Shown piece after piece: positions 8,444 through 17,558 of a stretch of 41,265 nt of DNA. The notes beneath the pieces were generated by a model, which saw nothing but the letters and a program-made list of their open reading frames with translations, did not search any database and had not been told where the DNA came from. Each line of letters begins with the position of its first letter. The first letter of the stretch is position 1. The stretch comes from an uncultured Porphyromonadaceae bacterium (GTDB lineage: Bacteria; Bacteroidota; Bacteroidia; Bacteroidales; Barnesiellaceae_A): contig UQMR01000015.1 of assembly GCA_900542255.1 (NCBI GenBank), positions 1-41,265 of the forward strand, written 5' to 3'. The position numbers were made by a program, and so were the translations under genes.

Positions 8444-9832
8444 TTATTCTTCGGTGGCCTCGCTTTTCTTTGTAGTAGATTTGGCGGCCGGTTTGGTCGC
8501 TTTTGCTGTTTTGGCAGGGGCTTTGGCCTTGGTTACGTGCATGCTTTGTTTTTCGGCACGTGCCGATTTCAGCTCTTTTTCGAGCATTTCTATCTCACCT
8601 GCTTGGTTGCGGATGGTTGTAAGCAGCGAGTTCAGCTCTTCGTTTTCTATCTGGGCGGGGTATTGCTCTTCTACTCGTACGATGAAGTCGCTGAGTACAT
8701 TCATGTAGTTGATGAAGGCGTCGAAGGGCGAGTCGTATGGGCTGAAAGAACTTTTTCCCGACCCGTATTTGGTCGACATGTAGAAGAAATGGTCGCTTGC
8801 TTGCAGGTACATCCAGTCTTGTTTGATGCGGCGGTCTTCGCACATGCGCACGCGTTCCGACAGGTCGTAGAGCTTGTGGAAGGCTTCGTTTTGCAGGCGG
8901 TTGCCCAACCACGTACTTACGTCGCGTGCTTCATCGGTCCACGACATGGGATAGGGTACAGAGAGTGCGTCTACCGGTTTCAGTTTGCTGATTGCTTCCG
9001 ACGGCAGAATGAATCCTATGCCGGCATCCTCGGCAAAGCGGGGCAGGGCTTTGAAAAATTCAAATATGCCGGTTTCGCGCGGTTGGCTTTCGCCAAGCAC
9101 CTCGCAGTTCATGAAGAGGTTGACGATAGACTCTTCCTCGGGCAGTCCTTTTATCCAGCTGATGTATTTCTCGGCGGTAAGAGGGTAGTCGCTCCACTCG
9201 TAGTTCGAGAAGTTGCGGGCGATGTCTTCGCTGAATTTGTCGTTTTTGAGCAGCATCTTCAAGCGGGGCGAGGCCATCGAGTTGTACAGGTAGTTGGGGC
9301 TCTTCCAACCCAATATGTGCTTGGCACCCTCGGTAATAACGCCTTTGAATCCCAGTCCCGAAATCATGCCGGCTATTTCGTCAGAGAAGATGAGCTCGGT
9401 ATTGCGGAATACTTTGGGTTGTTGCCCGAATAGATTGTATATCTTTTCGTCGTGAGCTTTTACTTGTGCGCGGAACTCCTCGACATCGGTGAGTGACGAG
9501 AGCGAGTGGGCGTAAGTTTCCGAGAGGAACTCTACGCAACCTGTTTTTGCCAGCTCTTTGAGGCTGTCTATCAGTTCGGGAACATACATTTCCAGTTGCT
9601 CCAAGGCAACGCCCGAGATAGAGAGAGCAACCTTGAATTTGCCTCCCGATGTACGCACCATTTCGGTCATTGCTTCTACGGCGGGTATATATGAGTTGCG
9701 TGCTATGCGCGTGATGATGTCGTCATTGGCAAAGTCGTCGTAGTAGTAATGGTCTTTTCCTATATCGAAGAAGCGGTATCTTTTGAGCCGAAACGGCTGA
9801 TGAATTTGAAAATACAAACAGATACTTTTCAT
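8444..9832 (-). CDS. Glycoside hydrolase family 57 (alpha-glucan acting)
   Basis: The 462-residue product opens with the GH57 signature FQIHQPFR (His11-Gln12-Pro13). A second conserved block, VEFLSETYAHSL at 100-111, and a third around FRNTELIFSDEIAG also fit. GH57 enzymes act on alpha-glucans as amylases, branching enzymes or 4-alpha-glucanotransferases. As last gene of an operon with a debranching enzyme and a glycogen synthase-like GT4, it probably shapes or degrades glycogen in the cytosol; no signal peptide is visible. After the catalytic part comes a predicted coiled coil (about 390-430) and a Lys/Ala/Pro/Thr tail of about 28 residues. The tail is not part of the GH57 fold. Confidence 0.9.
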   Translation of the reverse strand: MKSICLYFQIHQPFRLKRYRFFDIGKDHYYYDDFANDDIITRIARNSYIPAVEAMTEMVRTSGGKFKVALSISGVALEQLEMYVPELIDSLKELAKTGCVEFLSETYAHSLSSLTDVEEFRAQVKAHDEKIYNLFGQQPKVFRNTELIFSDEIAGMISGLGFKGVITEGAKHILGWKSPNYLYNSMASPRLKMLLKNDKFSEDIARNFSNYEWSDYPLTAEKYISWIKGLPEEESIVNLFMNCEVLGESQPRETGIFEFFKALPRFAEDAGIGFILPSEAISKLKPVDALSVPYPMSWTDEARDVSTWLGNRLQNEAFHKLYDLSERVRMCEDRRIKQDWMYLQASDHFFYMSTKYGSGKSSFSPYDSPFDAFINYMNVLSDFIVRVEEQYPAQIENEELNSLLTTIRNQAGEIEMLEKELKSARAEKQSMHVTKAKAPAKTAKATKPAAKSTTKKSEATEE

Positions 9833-9865
9833 AATATATTAGGTTTTTATTTTCGGTTATATAAT

Positions 9866-11140
9866 TTAGTCTTTGTGGTACTGTTGCAGCACTTTATTAT
9901 ATATGTCTATCACTTTTTGCCCGGCATATTTCCATTTTATTTCGTTTACCTCGGCTTCACCCTCAACGCGCAGGTGCTCATACAGGGCGGGGTTGTGCGT
10001 GATGGAGTATATGGCATCGGCCATGGCGTCGATGTCCCAATAGTCTATCTTGATTACGTTGTCGAGAATCTCGGCACAGCCCGATTGTTTCGAGATGATA
10101 GAGGGAACGCCCACCTGCATCGCCTCCAATGGCGATATGCCGAAAGGCTCCGAGACCGATGGCATGATGTATACGTCGCTGGCTTTGAGCATCTCGTAAA
10201 CCTGCCTGCCACGCAGGAAGCCTGTGAAATGGAAGCGGTCCGATATGCCGCGGTCGGCAACGAGATTTATCATCTGGTTCATCATATCGCCGCTGCCGGC
10301 CATTACAAAGCGCACGTGGTGCGATTTTTTCAGCACGCGTGCAGCTGCCTCCACAAAATATTCGGGACCCTTCTGCATGGTGATACGGCCCAGGAATGTC
10401 ACCACCTTGTCTTTGGTGTTGTGGGGCATCACGATGTTTTTTATTTCATCGCTGAGCGGTGTCACGGCGTTGTGTACCGTCGATACCTTGGCCGGGTCTA
10501 TGTGGTACTTCTCTATGACTGTTTGGCGGGTAAGGTTGCTCACGCAGATGATGTGGTCGGCATTGAGCATACCGTCGCGTTCTATGGCGTATACGGTAGG
10601 ATTGACATTGCCCCGGCTGCGGTCGAAGTCGGTTGCGTGTACGTGTATGACCAGCGGCTTGCCAGAGACCTGTTTGGCGTGTATGCCGGCAGGGTAGGTG
10701 AGCCAGTCGTGTGAGTGGATGATGTCGAAGTCTAATGTGCGGGCTATCACACCGGCAACAATAGAGTAGTTGTTGATTTCCTCCAAAAGGTTGTCGGGAT
10801 AGCGACCCGAAAATTCTATACAGCCTAAATCGTTGGTGCTTAAATAGTTGAAATCGGCGTAGATATGGCTTCGCAGGTCGAAGTATAGTTGCGGGTCCAT
10901 GCAGTAACCGTAGCGGTTCTGTACATAGTCCCAGCTTACGTCGCGCCATGCTACCGGCGTATTCCCTGCGCCTATGATACGGGCAAAGCTCTTGTCTTCA
11001 TCGCCGTATGGTTTAGGTATAACAAAGGTGATGTCCATCCCGCCGCATTCAGCCATACCCTTGGTCAGTCCGAAACTTGCCGTGCCAAGGCCGCCGAGGA
11101 TATGCGGGGGAAATTCCCACCCGAACATGAGTGCTTTCAT
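9866..11140 (-). CDS. GT4 glycosyltransferase, glycogen synthase-like
   Basis: With ATG 11140 the product has 424 residues and the two-Rossmann GT-B fold of family GT4. Visible motifs are the N-terminal Gly loop GGLGTAS (16-22), the donor-binding GRITMQKGP with Arg252 and Lys257, and the E-x7-E motif EPFGISPLE with Glu331 and Glu339. It probably elongates alpha-1,4-glucan from a nucleotide sugar. The longer frame opens with TTG at 11161, overlapping the previous stop; the ATG gives the canonical start MKALMFGWEFPPH and a 17-base gap. The middle gene of the operon: debranching enzyme, this gene, GH57. Family member function is inferred from context as well as sequence. Confidence 0.88.
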   Translation of the reverse strand: MKALMFGWEFPPHILGGLGTASFGLTKGMAECGGMDITFVIPKPYGDEDKSFARIIGAGNTPVAWRDVSWDYVQNRYGYCMDPQLYFDLRSHIYADFNYLSTNDLGCIEFSGRYPDNLLEEINNYSIVAGVIARTLDFDIIHSHDWLTYPAGIHAKQVSGKPLVIHVHATDFDRSRGNVNPTVYAIERDGMLNADHIICVSNLTRQTVIEKYHIDPAKVSTVHNAVTPLSDEIKNIVMPHNTKDKVVTFLGRITMQKGPEYFVEAAARVLKKSHHVRFVMAGSGDMMNQMINLVADRGISDRFHFTGFLRGRQVYEMLKASDVYIMPSVSEPFGISPLEAMQVGVPSIISKQSGCAEILDNVIKIDYWDIDAMADAIYSITHNPALYEHLRVEGEAEVNEIKWKYAGQKVIDIYNKVLQQYHKD

Positions 11141-11157
11141 AGGTATATCTGTTTTAA

Positions 11158-13101
11158 TCAAACATTATATTTCTTTAATGAGCGCAATACGCGCAACACT
11201 TCGCCTACGTTGGCGGCGAAACTGATGGCGCCTCGTGCCGTGTATGGCGGATTGCCATCGAACATCTCCGAGAGCGACCCTATACATTTGTCCGACAGGT
11301 CGTCTTCGTAGCCGATGAGCATTCTTTCTATAAATGCCACACCGCCTATGCCGAAGATGCGCAGGTAGGCAGCAGCATAGGCTCCCATCAACCAGGGACG
11401 CGTAGAGCCTTGGTGGTAGGCGTAGGCGCGCTCCTCGGGAGAGCCTGCATACCACGGGCGGTATCCGTAGCTCTTGGGGCTGAGTGTGCGTATGCCTTTG
11501 GGCGTGAGCAATTCTTTGGTCACGATGTCGAGCACACCTTTGCGTTGCCTGCGGTCGAGCGGCGAATATTCGAGTGAGATGGCAATGAGCATGTTGGGGC
11601 GTACGCTCCAATCGGTCATATTGCCGTCTACGTAATCAAAGAGGTATCCGTAGTCGTTGAGGAATGTCGATATGAATGATGCTCCGCTCTTGTCGGCCAG
11701 AGCATTCCACCGGTCTATGTGCGCTGCCGTGCCGTTGTTCTCGGCCAAAAGGTTGGCGGCAAATTTCAAGGCATTGTACCACAATCCGTTTATCTCTACC
11801 AGATAGCCGCTTCGCGGATTTACGGGAGTGCCGTTTATTGTACTGTTCATCCACGATATGGGTTTCTCTTTGCCGTTGGAGTAGAGCAGGCCGTTGTTGT
11901 GTACAAAAAGGTTGGGGTGACGTCCTTCTATAATGTAATTCAATATCTCGGCGACGAGCTTGCCATAGAGGTCGTAGCACTGTTTCGACCCTATTTCGCG
12001 GGCATATTGTTGTATAGTCCATATCGCCCACAACATTACGTCGGGAACGTCTATCTCTTTTATCATGGGGTCGGTCTCGCCATACTCCATATAACGGCGC
12101 AAGGCTCTTTGGGCGGTAGCCATCGTTTGCTCGAAGGCAGCTACATCGCCTATCGAAAGCGAGCATCCGGGAAGGGCGATGAACTCGTCGCGGGCCCGCA
12201 CTCCGAAGAACGGATAGCCGGCAAGTATATAGAGGTCTTTGCCTTTCTTGAAGTAGAATTGTTGTGCCGAATTTTTCAGACAGTTGAAGAAGCTGTTGCG
12301 CGGCGTGCGGTTGGCAATCTCATTGGTGAACGTTTTCGCCAGTGTGCGAGGCGCAGCCTTGCCTATGCCGGCCGAGAAGATGATGCTGTCGCCTTTCTTG
12401 ATGGGCAACTCGAAGTAGCCCGGCACATAAAGGTCCTCGCGATACGACTCGCCGCGCTCTTGGTCTTTGGGATACTCTATACCCTTGTACCAATGCGGGT
12501 CTGATACGAATTGTGCCTGTTTGTTGAATTGCATGAACAGCTGCGGGTAGCCTTCGTATAGGCAGCAACTTATGCCGTTGGGTACGTTTTCGTATGCCGT
12601 GTTTATGGCATCGTTCTCGACGCATAATGCGTTGGCCGGCCTGAATGCCAAGAACGGCCTGAATTGCAGCGTCGTGGGCGAATGCGCCTCTACCAGCGTA
12701 TATTTGATGAGGATGCGGTTCTCATGCTCTACAAAAACTTTTTCTTTGGTGAGGATTACGCCTCCTACCCGGTACATTGTCTGTATGGATGAGTCGCAAT
12801 TAAATTCCCTAATATATTTATGTCCGTTAGGGCTGAAACAGTCGCCATTGTATTTGTGCAGTCCCAAGTTGAATGAGGCTCCGTGTTGTATGACGGTTTC
12901 GTCGAGCGACGACAATATCACATGGCTTTCGTCATCCATTTCGGGGATGGGTATTACCAGCAACCCATGTTGCTTGCGGGTATTGCAATCGACAATGGTG
13001 GTGCAGTGATAAGCTCCCGAGCGGTTGGTACGCAACAATTCCTTGCGAAGCGATTGCTCGAGGTTTATCATGAGTCTTTTGTCAAATTTAAGGTAACTCA
13101 T
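11158..13101 (-). CDS. Glycogen debranching enzyme (amylo-alpha-1,6-glucosidase)
   Basis: The 647-residue product matches the two-part bacterial/archaeal glycogen debranching family: an N-terminal beta-rich GDE domain (about 1-250) and a C-terminal (alpha/alpha)6 barrel (about 280-640) that hydrolyses alpha-1,6 branches. Regions such as DVMLWAIWTIQQYAREIG, FVHNNGLLYSNG and the SYGYRPWYAGSPEERAYAYH block belong to the barrel. No signal peptide is seen, so it works on internal glycogen. It is the first gene of the operon with GT4 and GH57. Upstream, AATATTTG on the minus strand (13135-13128) is an imperfect -7 element, next to a small palindrome at 13134-13150. Confidence 0.92.
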   Translation of the reverse strand: MSYLKFDKRLMINLEQSLRKELLRTNRSGAYHCTTIVDCNTRKQHGLLVIPIPEMDDESHVILSSLDETVIQHGASFNLGLHKYNGDCFSPNGHKYIREFNCDSSIQTMYRVGGVILTKEKVFVEHENRILIKYTLVEAHSPTTLQFRPFLAFRPANALCVENDAINTAYENVPNGISCCLYEGYPQLFMQFNKQAQFVSDPHWYKGIEYPKDQERGESYREDLYVPGYFELPIKKGDSIIFSAGIGKAAPRTLAKTFTNEIANRTPRNSFFNCLKNSAQQFYFKKGKDLYILAGYPFFGVRARDEFIALPGCSLSIGDVAAFEQTMATAQRALRRYMEYGETDPMIKEIDVPDVMLWAIWTIQQYAREIGSKQCYDLYGKLVAEILNYIIEGRHPNLFVHNNGLLYSNGKEKPISWMNSTINGTPVNPRSGYLVEINGLWYNALKFAANLLAENNGTAAHIDRWNALADKSGASFISTFLNDYGYLFDYVDGNMTDWSVRPNMLIAISLEYSPLDRRQRKGVLDIVTKELLTPKGIRTLSPKSYGYRPWYAGSPEERAYAYHQGSTRPWLMGAYAAAYLRIFGIGGVAFIERMLIGYEDDLSDKCIGSLSEMFDGNPPYTARGAISFAANVGEVLRVLRSLKKYNV

Positions 13102-13133
13102 ATTTAAAAGAATCAGGTTAACTTATTCAAATA

Positions 13134-13150
13134 TTCCGCTATATGCGGAA
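13134..13150. promoter_or_regulatory. Small palindrome in front of the glycogen operon
   Basis: TTCCGC (13134-13139) and GCGGAA (13145-13150) are separated by 5 bases and abut an imperfect -7 element (CAAATATT on the plus strand, 13128-13135). The position suits an operator, but no binding protein can be named. Confidence 0.35.
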
Positions 13151-13293
13151 AAACTGTTTTTATGACACGAATTTATATCTTTCATGTTGAAAAAACAAAT
13201 GTGTAGAAATAAAAAAATAATAATCTAAAAGTGGTATCCTATAATATATTGAAATTCAGCAAGATGCAAATATGCGGAGGTGGAGTGAAAGTG

Positions 13294-13334
13294 CAATAAA
13301 AAAGCACTTCCTGAAAGAAGTGCTTTTTTTATTG
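13294..13334. terminator. Terminator of the marC-family gene
   Basis: AAAAAAGCACTTC (13298-13310) and GAAGTGCTTTTTT (13317-13329) form a 13-base perfect stem with a 6-base loop and T runs on both strands, immediately beyond the stop codon at 13336. The rest of the gap up to 13101 holds the glycogen operon leader and no gene. Confidence 0.92.
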
Positions 13335-13335
13335 G

Positions 13336-13965
13336 CTATTGTACCAGTTGCATGAATTTTGCAAGGTTTTCGAGGAACATCTTTACAGATACGGCAAGAA
13401 GTATGATGCCGAAAAATTTTCGTGCTACATATACGCCTCCTTTGCCCAGCAGACGCTCCAAAAGTGTTACTTTCGACAATACTATATACACGACCACTAT
13501 GTTGAGTAATAGTCCTATGATTACGTTGATGAGACTATATAGCGATTGCAGCGATATAAGGGTGGTAAATGAGCCGGCTCCTGCTATGAGCGGGAATACA
13601 ATGGGGACCATTGTGGCGGCTTTCCCGCCGGGGCCGTCGTTGCGGAAAATCTCTATGCCCAATACCATCTCTACCGCCATGGCAAACAGTACCAGCGAAC
13701 CGGCTATTGCAAACGATGCTACATCGACGTGGAACAATCCCAATATCGACGTGCCGAGGAACAAGAATATCAGGAACATACACAAAGAGTATATGGCTGC
13801 TTTGCCTGCATCGATATATTGTCCCTTGGAGCGCATGTCTATGATGATAGGGGTGAGTCCTATCATATCTATGACGGCAAACATGATGATAAATGAACTG
13901 AGAGACTCTTGGAAAGAGAATTGGCTGAAAAACTCTTTTAACTGTAATAAAATGTCACTGCTCAT
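13336..13965 (-). CDS. MarC family integral membrane protein
   Basis: With ATG 13965 the product has 209 residues and six hydrophobic segments, the size and plan of MarC/UPF0056 proteins of the inner membrane, whose substrate is unknown despite early links to multiple antibiotic resistance. The conserved N-terminal block (MFAVIDMIGLTPII) and the middle Gly/Pro loop (MVPIVFPLIAGAGSFTTLI) support the family. The frame stays open 32 codons further upstream, but the ATG at 13965 has a TAACTTTG element (14003-13996) about 30 bases ahead, which lies inside that extension and so favours the shorter form. Divergent from the Crp-type regulator. Confidence 0.88.
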   Translation of the reverse strand: MSSDILLQLKEFFSQFSFQESLSSFIIMFAVIDMIGLTPIIIDMRSKGQYIDAGKAAIYSLCMFLIFLFLGTSILGLFHVDVASFAIAGSLVLFAMAVEMVLGIEIFRNDGPGGKAATMVPIVFPLIAGAGSFTTLISLQSLYSLINVIIGLLLNIVVVYIVLSKVTLLERLLGKGGVYVARKFFGIILLAVSVKMFLENLAKFMQLVQ

Positions 13966-13995
13966 AGTAGGTCGTGCTTTTAAGGTTACTGGCGA

Positions 13996-14003
13996 CAAAG
14001 TTA
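13996..14003 (-). promoter_or_regulatory. Promoter -7 element of the marC-family gene
   Basis: TAACTTTG on the minus strand, 30 bases upstream of the ATG at 13965; no clear TTG at the usual distance. Confidence 0.5.
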
Positions 14004-14062
14004 AGGAAAAAAAAATAAATAAATACTTTCTAAATGGAGAACTTCTTTTAGTCCTCAACATC

Positions 14063-14093
14063 TTGTGTGCTAAAAATTCATTTTATACTTTTG
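14063..14093 (+). promoter_or_regulatory. Promoter of the Crp/Fnr regulator
   Basis: TTG at 14063-14065, 20 bases, TACTTTTG at 14086-14093. The element lies within the open frame upstream of ATG 14115, so it fixes that ATG as the start and leaves a leader of roughly 15 bases. Confidence 0.72.
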
Positions 14094-14114
14094 AATATCA
14101 AAAACAGTCATACA

Positions 14115-14819
14115 ATGGAGAATATTTACCAGACCTTAATGCAATTGCCTTTGTTTCAGGGTGTAAGCAGGAGTAAATTGTCGGAGTTGATAGACAAGAC
14201 CCGTTTTCATTTCTTGAAATATAACGATGGCGAGCTTGCCATAGGGCGTACCGAATCTTGCACGCACTTCAAATTTCTCCTTTCGGGCAGTTTGCGGTGT
14301 GAGATGTGTACTTACGACGGGAAAGTAAGACTGAGCCAGACATTGCATGCCCCCGATATTATTGCTCCCGAGCACATGTTTGGGCGTACGACTCACTACT
14401 CGGCCAATTATTATGCAGTGGGTACCACAGGGCTTATGCAGATAGATAAGGCTACCTTTCTCACGTTTATGCGTGATGAGCAGATTTTTCTTATAAACCT
14501 GCTCAATATTTTATCGCGCCGTAGCCAAAAGAACAAAGAGGCTATTCTCTCTATAAGTACCGGCGATATGAAAGAGCGTATCGCTTTTTGGATTCTGTCA
14601 CTCACGCAGCGCAATGCTACCGATATACGTATTATTGCGAAACAGAGAGACCTGTATGGATATTTCGGGGTGCAGCGGGCTGTCCTGCTGTCGTCTCTGG
14701 CCGAACTGAAACAAGAAAAAATCATAGATTATACGCCTACCGAAGTCGTTATTCTCGACCGCAGGGCTTTGCGCGACCTGCTGATAGAGGAAATTGGCTA
14801 TTATGAGGCCGACGAGTAG
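14115..14819 (+). CDS. Crp/Fnr family transcription regulator
   Basis: From ATG 14115 the product has 234 residues: a cyclic-nucleotide-binding-like beta barrel (about 10-125), a long dimer helix (about 125-150) and a C-terminal winged helix (about 165-230, DIRIIAKQRDLYGYFGVQRAVLLSSLAELKQE). The start MENIYQTLMQLPLFQGVS is typical of Bacteroidetes members of the family. The cysteines are few and do not form an Fnr-type iron-sulfur site. The effector is unknown. It is divergent from the marC-family gene with only 149 bases between start codons, so it may control that gene or itself (inference). Confidence 0.9.
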   Translation: MENIYQTLMQLPLFQGVSRSKLSELIDKTRFHFLKYNDGELAIGRTESCTHFKFLLSGSLRCEMCTYDGKVRLSQTLHAPDIIAPEHMFGRTTHYSANYYAVGTTGLMQIDKATFLTFMRDEQIFLINLLNILSRRSQKNKEAILSISTGDMKERIAFWILSLTQRNATDIRIIAKQRDLYGYFGVQRAVLLSSLAELKQEKIIDYTPTEVVILDRRALRDLLIEEIGYYEADE

Positions 14820-15228
14820 CCGTAGGCAACCAATCTGAGACAATATATCGATGAGTGGCCGTCCCAAAGTTTTTTTGAGGTCGGCCTCTTGTCTTTATCT
14901 TCTTCCTGTGGATGCTCCCCCCGAAGAAAACGAAAAAGGCATCCTTCCATGTCGTTGTCGGTATGGGGAGCATCATCTTGTGAGAGCGGTGCTGCGTCAA
15001 CGGCATGTATTAGCACCCCGATGCTTTATCTGTCTATTTAAAAGGGACGATTTTGAGATACTTGGTATGGTGGCATGCGGCAGCTTGGCGTGTCGGGTAG
15101 GAGATGAAAAATGGCTCTAACCGATTCTTTTTCGATTTTTGCCTGCATTTTCGGGCTTTTAATCTAAAACAATTATATTTGCAACTCTCCGTAATAACGC
15201 TATAACAATAAAATAAATAAAAACGAAG
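14820..15228. other. Intergenic stretch of about 400 bases
   Basis: No convincing gene is seen. Short open frames on both strands lack recognisable products. A 10-base inverted repeat, GATGCTCCCC (14911-14920) with GGGGAGCATC (14965-14974), is present. The right end holds the promoter of the metalloprotease gene. Confidence 0.45.
15174..15181 (+). promoter_or_regulatory. Promoter -7 element of the M6-type protease gene
   Basis: TATATTTG at 15174-15181, giving a leader of about 40 bases before ATG 15229. No good TTG lies 19-21 bases upstream. Confidence 0.6.
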
Positions 15229-17310
15229 ATGATGAAGAAACGGTTTCTGCTTTCCTTTATGATGGTAGCGAGTATGGCTGTCACACAGTTGCAAGCCATT
15301 CCGGCGAATCCTGTTCCGCGAGTTGTTACGCAGCCCGATGGTACGACGATTACGGTGAGTATGCGGGGCGATGAGTACTTCCATTACATGACAACATCGC
15401 AGGGTGCATTAGTGGTAGAGTGTGCCGACGGCTATTATCGTTATGCCCGTTGGGATGAGAATAACTCCTTGGTCGCTACGGAGCTTGTAGCGTCGGATGA
15501 TGCTCCTGCCTTGGGGGCTTCGCTCTCTCTGATAAGCGATGCCGCGGTGCGCGAGCGGTTAGACAATCTATACCTTGCGTCACGTGAGCAGAAGACCAAG
15601 AAAATAACAGCACGGAAGGCCCCCATGCGTCGCATGGCGCAGGCCCAGTCAGAGGGAAATAATGGGGCTGAGGTGCGCGGTATCGTTATACTTGCCGAGT
15701 ATCAGGATGTCAAGTTCAAGCCGGCAAGCACCCGTGAGGCGATAGATAACCTCATGAACGAGGAGGGGAATGATTACATGGGAGCAATCGGCTCGGCGCG
15801 AGACTATTTCATTGCGCAGAGTTACGGGAAGTTCCAACCGATATTCGATGTGGTAGGTCCTGTGACGCTTGATAACAATGCTTCGTATTACGGCGGCAAT
15901 GACCGTAGCGGCAATGACTTGCGCCCCGAGGAGGTTATTATAGAGGCTTGTCAGAAGGCATCGGAACAAGGATTGTGCAATATGGCAGATTATGACCTCG
16001 ATGGCGATGGCTGGGTCGACCTCGTATATGTGATTTATGCCGGTTATGCCGAGAGTAGCGGAGCGCCTTCATGGACCATCTGGCCGCACATGTGGTATGT
16101 GTATCAGGGCGCCGGGCGTGTGGTTTCGGTCGATGGTGTGAAGCTCGATATGTATGCCTGCTCGTCGGAGCTCAGCGGTACATCGGGCAGTAATATGGAC
16201 GGCATAGGTTCTTTCTGCCATGAATACAGCCATACGTTGGGATTGCCCGATATATACGATACCCAGGGTTATAACTTCGGCATGGATATATGGAGTATTA
16301 TGGACTATGGGTGCTATGCCGAAGACGGGCGTATTCCCGTAGGTTATTCGGCATACGAGCGTGCCTATTGTGGATGGCTTGACATAGAAGAGCTTACAAC
16401 AGCTGCATCGGTTGTGCTGCCCTATATCGGCGAGAACGAGCGGGCCTATAAGGTGGCGGCTAATGAGAAACAATATTTTACGTTCGAGACACGTTTGCAA
16501 CAAGGTTGGGATGTAGGATTGCCTTCTGAGGGCCTGATGATTGTAAAGATAGATTACGACGCGTCTGTATGGAACTACAATATGGTCAATACCGACAGTA
16601 GTCGGCCCCGTATCCAGATTGTGCCGGCCGACAACTCGCTCAGTACAAGAAATTTGGAGGGAGACCTGTATCCCTATGCCGGGAACAATGCCTTTACGTC
16701 ATCCTCTACGCCTGCCATGAAGATATACAACACGCTTATCACAAATAAGCCGGTGGAGAATATCGCTTATAATGCTGCCGCCGGTGTGGTTACGTTCGAT
16801 TTCATGGGTGGTGCGCCTGCCGTGACGCTGGATGCCCCTGTCGCCACATCGCCCGGTGATATTACCAATGACGGATTTACGGCCTATTGGTCGCCTGTCG
16901 CCGGAGCAGAAACCTATACATTGCATTTGCAAGGCAATGGCGTGGAGCAAGAGTATGAGTATATCACATCGACGCGATATACGCTTACGGGGCTTGCTCC
17001 CGGTACCTATTATTATAAGGTGAAAGCCGTAAGTGGAGAGAGTGAGAGTGCTTACTCCAACGAGATAGAGGTTGTGGTTGCCGATGAGAGCGCAGTACCG
17101 GGCATCACCCAATCGGCTCTTCGCGCGTATGCAGCGGCCGGAAGTATTGTCTTGGAAAGCGACGAGCCATGCAAGGCTACGGTTTACAATGCTCAGGGCA
17201 TACCCGAGGCCACGGTTGCGGTGGATGGCAGCTGCCAGTATCGCCCCCGACAAAGCGGATTGTACATTGTTGCTTGCGGAGAGGCTGTCTTCAAACTGGT
17301 GGTGAAGTGA
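15229..17310 (+). CDS. Secreted M6-type metalloprotease with Fn3 and type IX sorting-like domain
   Basis: The 693-residue product begins with a signal peptide (MMKKRFLLSFMMVASMAVTQ, cleavage near residue 23). A propeptide follows, then a metalloprotease domain of the immune inhibitor A/M6 type with zinc motif HEYSHTLGLPD: His331, Glu332, His335 and Asp341. A downstream Met turn, SIMDYG, fits. A fibronectin type III domain lies at about 540-620. The last ~70 residues (VYNAQGIPEATV ... GLYIVACGEAVFKLVVK) resemble the type A C-terminal domain used by the type IX secretion system. The enzyme is probably exported to the surface or medium to digest protein. It has its own promoter and a downstream hairpin, so it is monocistronic. 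Confidence 0.88.
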   Translation: MMKKRFLLSFMMVASMAVTQLQAIPANPVPRVVTQPDGTTITVSMRGDEYFHYMTTSQGALVVECADGYYRYARWDENNSLVATELVASDDAPALGASLSLISDAAVRERLDNLYLASREQKTKKITARKAPMRRMAQAQSEGNNGAEVRGIVILAEYQDVKFKPASTREAIDNLMNEEGNDYMGAIGSARDYFIAQSYGKFQPIFDVVGPVTLDNNASYYGGNDRSGNDLRPEEVIIEACQKASEQGLCNMADYDLDGDGWVDLVYVIYAGYAESSGAPSWTIWPHMWYVYQGAGRVVSVDGVKLDMYACSSELSGTSGSNMDGIGSFCHEYSHTLGLPDIYDTQGYNFGMDIWSIMDYGCYAEDGRIPVGYSAYERAYCGWLDIEELTTAASVVLPYIGENERAYKVAANEKQYFTFETRLQQGWDVGLPSEGLMIVKIDYDASVWNYNMVNTDSSRPRIQIVPADNSLSTRNLEGDLYPYAGNNAFTSSSTPAMKIYNTLITNKPVENIAYNAAAGVVTFDFMGGAPAVTLDAPVATSPGDITNDGFTAYWSPVAGAETYTLHLQGNGVEQEYEYITSTRYTLTGLAPGTYYYKVKAVSGESESAYSNEIEVVVADESAVPGITQSALRAYAAAGSIVLESDEPCKATVYNAQGIPEATVAVDGSCQYRPRQSGLYIVACGEAVFKLVVK

Positions 17311-17401
17311 TTGCGGGATGTGTCCTGAATTGCCGTAATCGGAGCTGCCTGGTACAGGATAATGTTATGAGCAGATTGTAATCGATAGTATAATGTAAAC
17401 G

Positions 17402-17450
17402 CCCCAGACCGCGTAATCCCTAAACGGGCAGCGCGGTCTGGGGTCTCTTT
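17402..17450 (+). terminator. Terminator of the M6-type protease gene
   Basis: CCCCAGACCGCG (17402-17413) and CGCGGTCTGGGG (17432-17443): 12 perfect pairs, 18-base loop, then TCTCTTT. It lies 91 bases after the stop. Confidence 0.75.
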
Positions 17451-17517
17451 ATATGCTGGGAGTGATAGAGGTGAGATGTCCTGTTGGGGGCAAGCTGTTG
17501 CTGCGGGAAAATAAATA

Positions 17518-17539
17518 GGGCTGCCCCGCAGAGCAGCCC
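17518..17539 (-). terminator. Terminator of rpoD
   Basis: GGGCTGC (17518-17524) and GCAGCCC (17533-17539) with an 8-base loop; on the minus strand it is followed by TATTTATTTT. It starts 20 bases beyond the rpoD stop. Confidence 0.7.
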
Positions 17540-17558
17540 CTTGCTTTTTCAGGCTCAA

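Noticed and set aside
14911..14974. 10-base inverted repeat as a terminator of the Crp-type gene
   Set aside because: The 44-base loop and lack of a T run make termination doubtful; only noted.
14851..15120. 89-codon open frame between the Crp-type gene and the M6-type protease gene
   Set aside because: No recognisable product, no promoter or ribosome site, and atypical composition; treated as non-coding.
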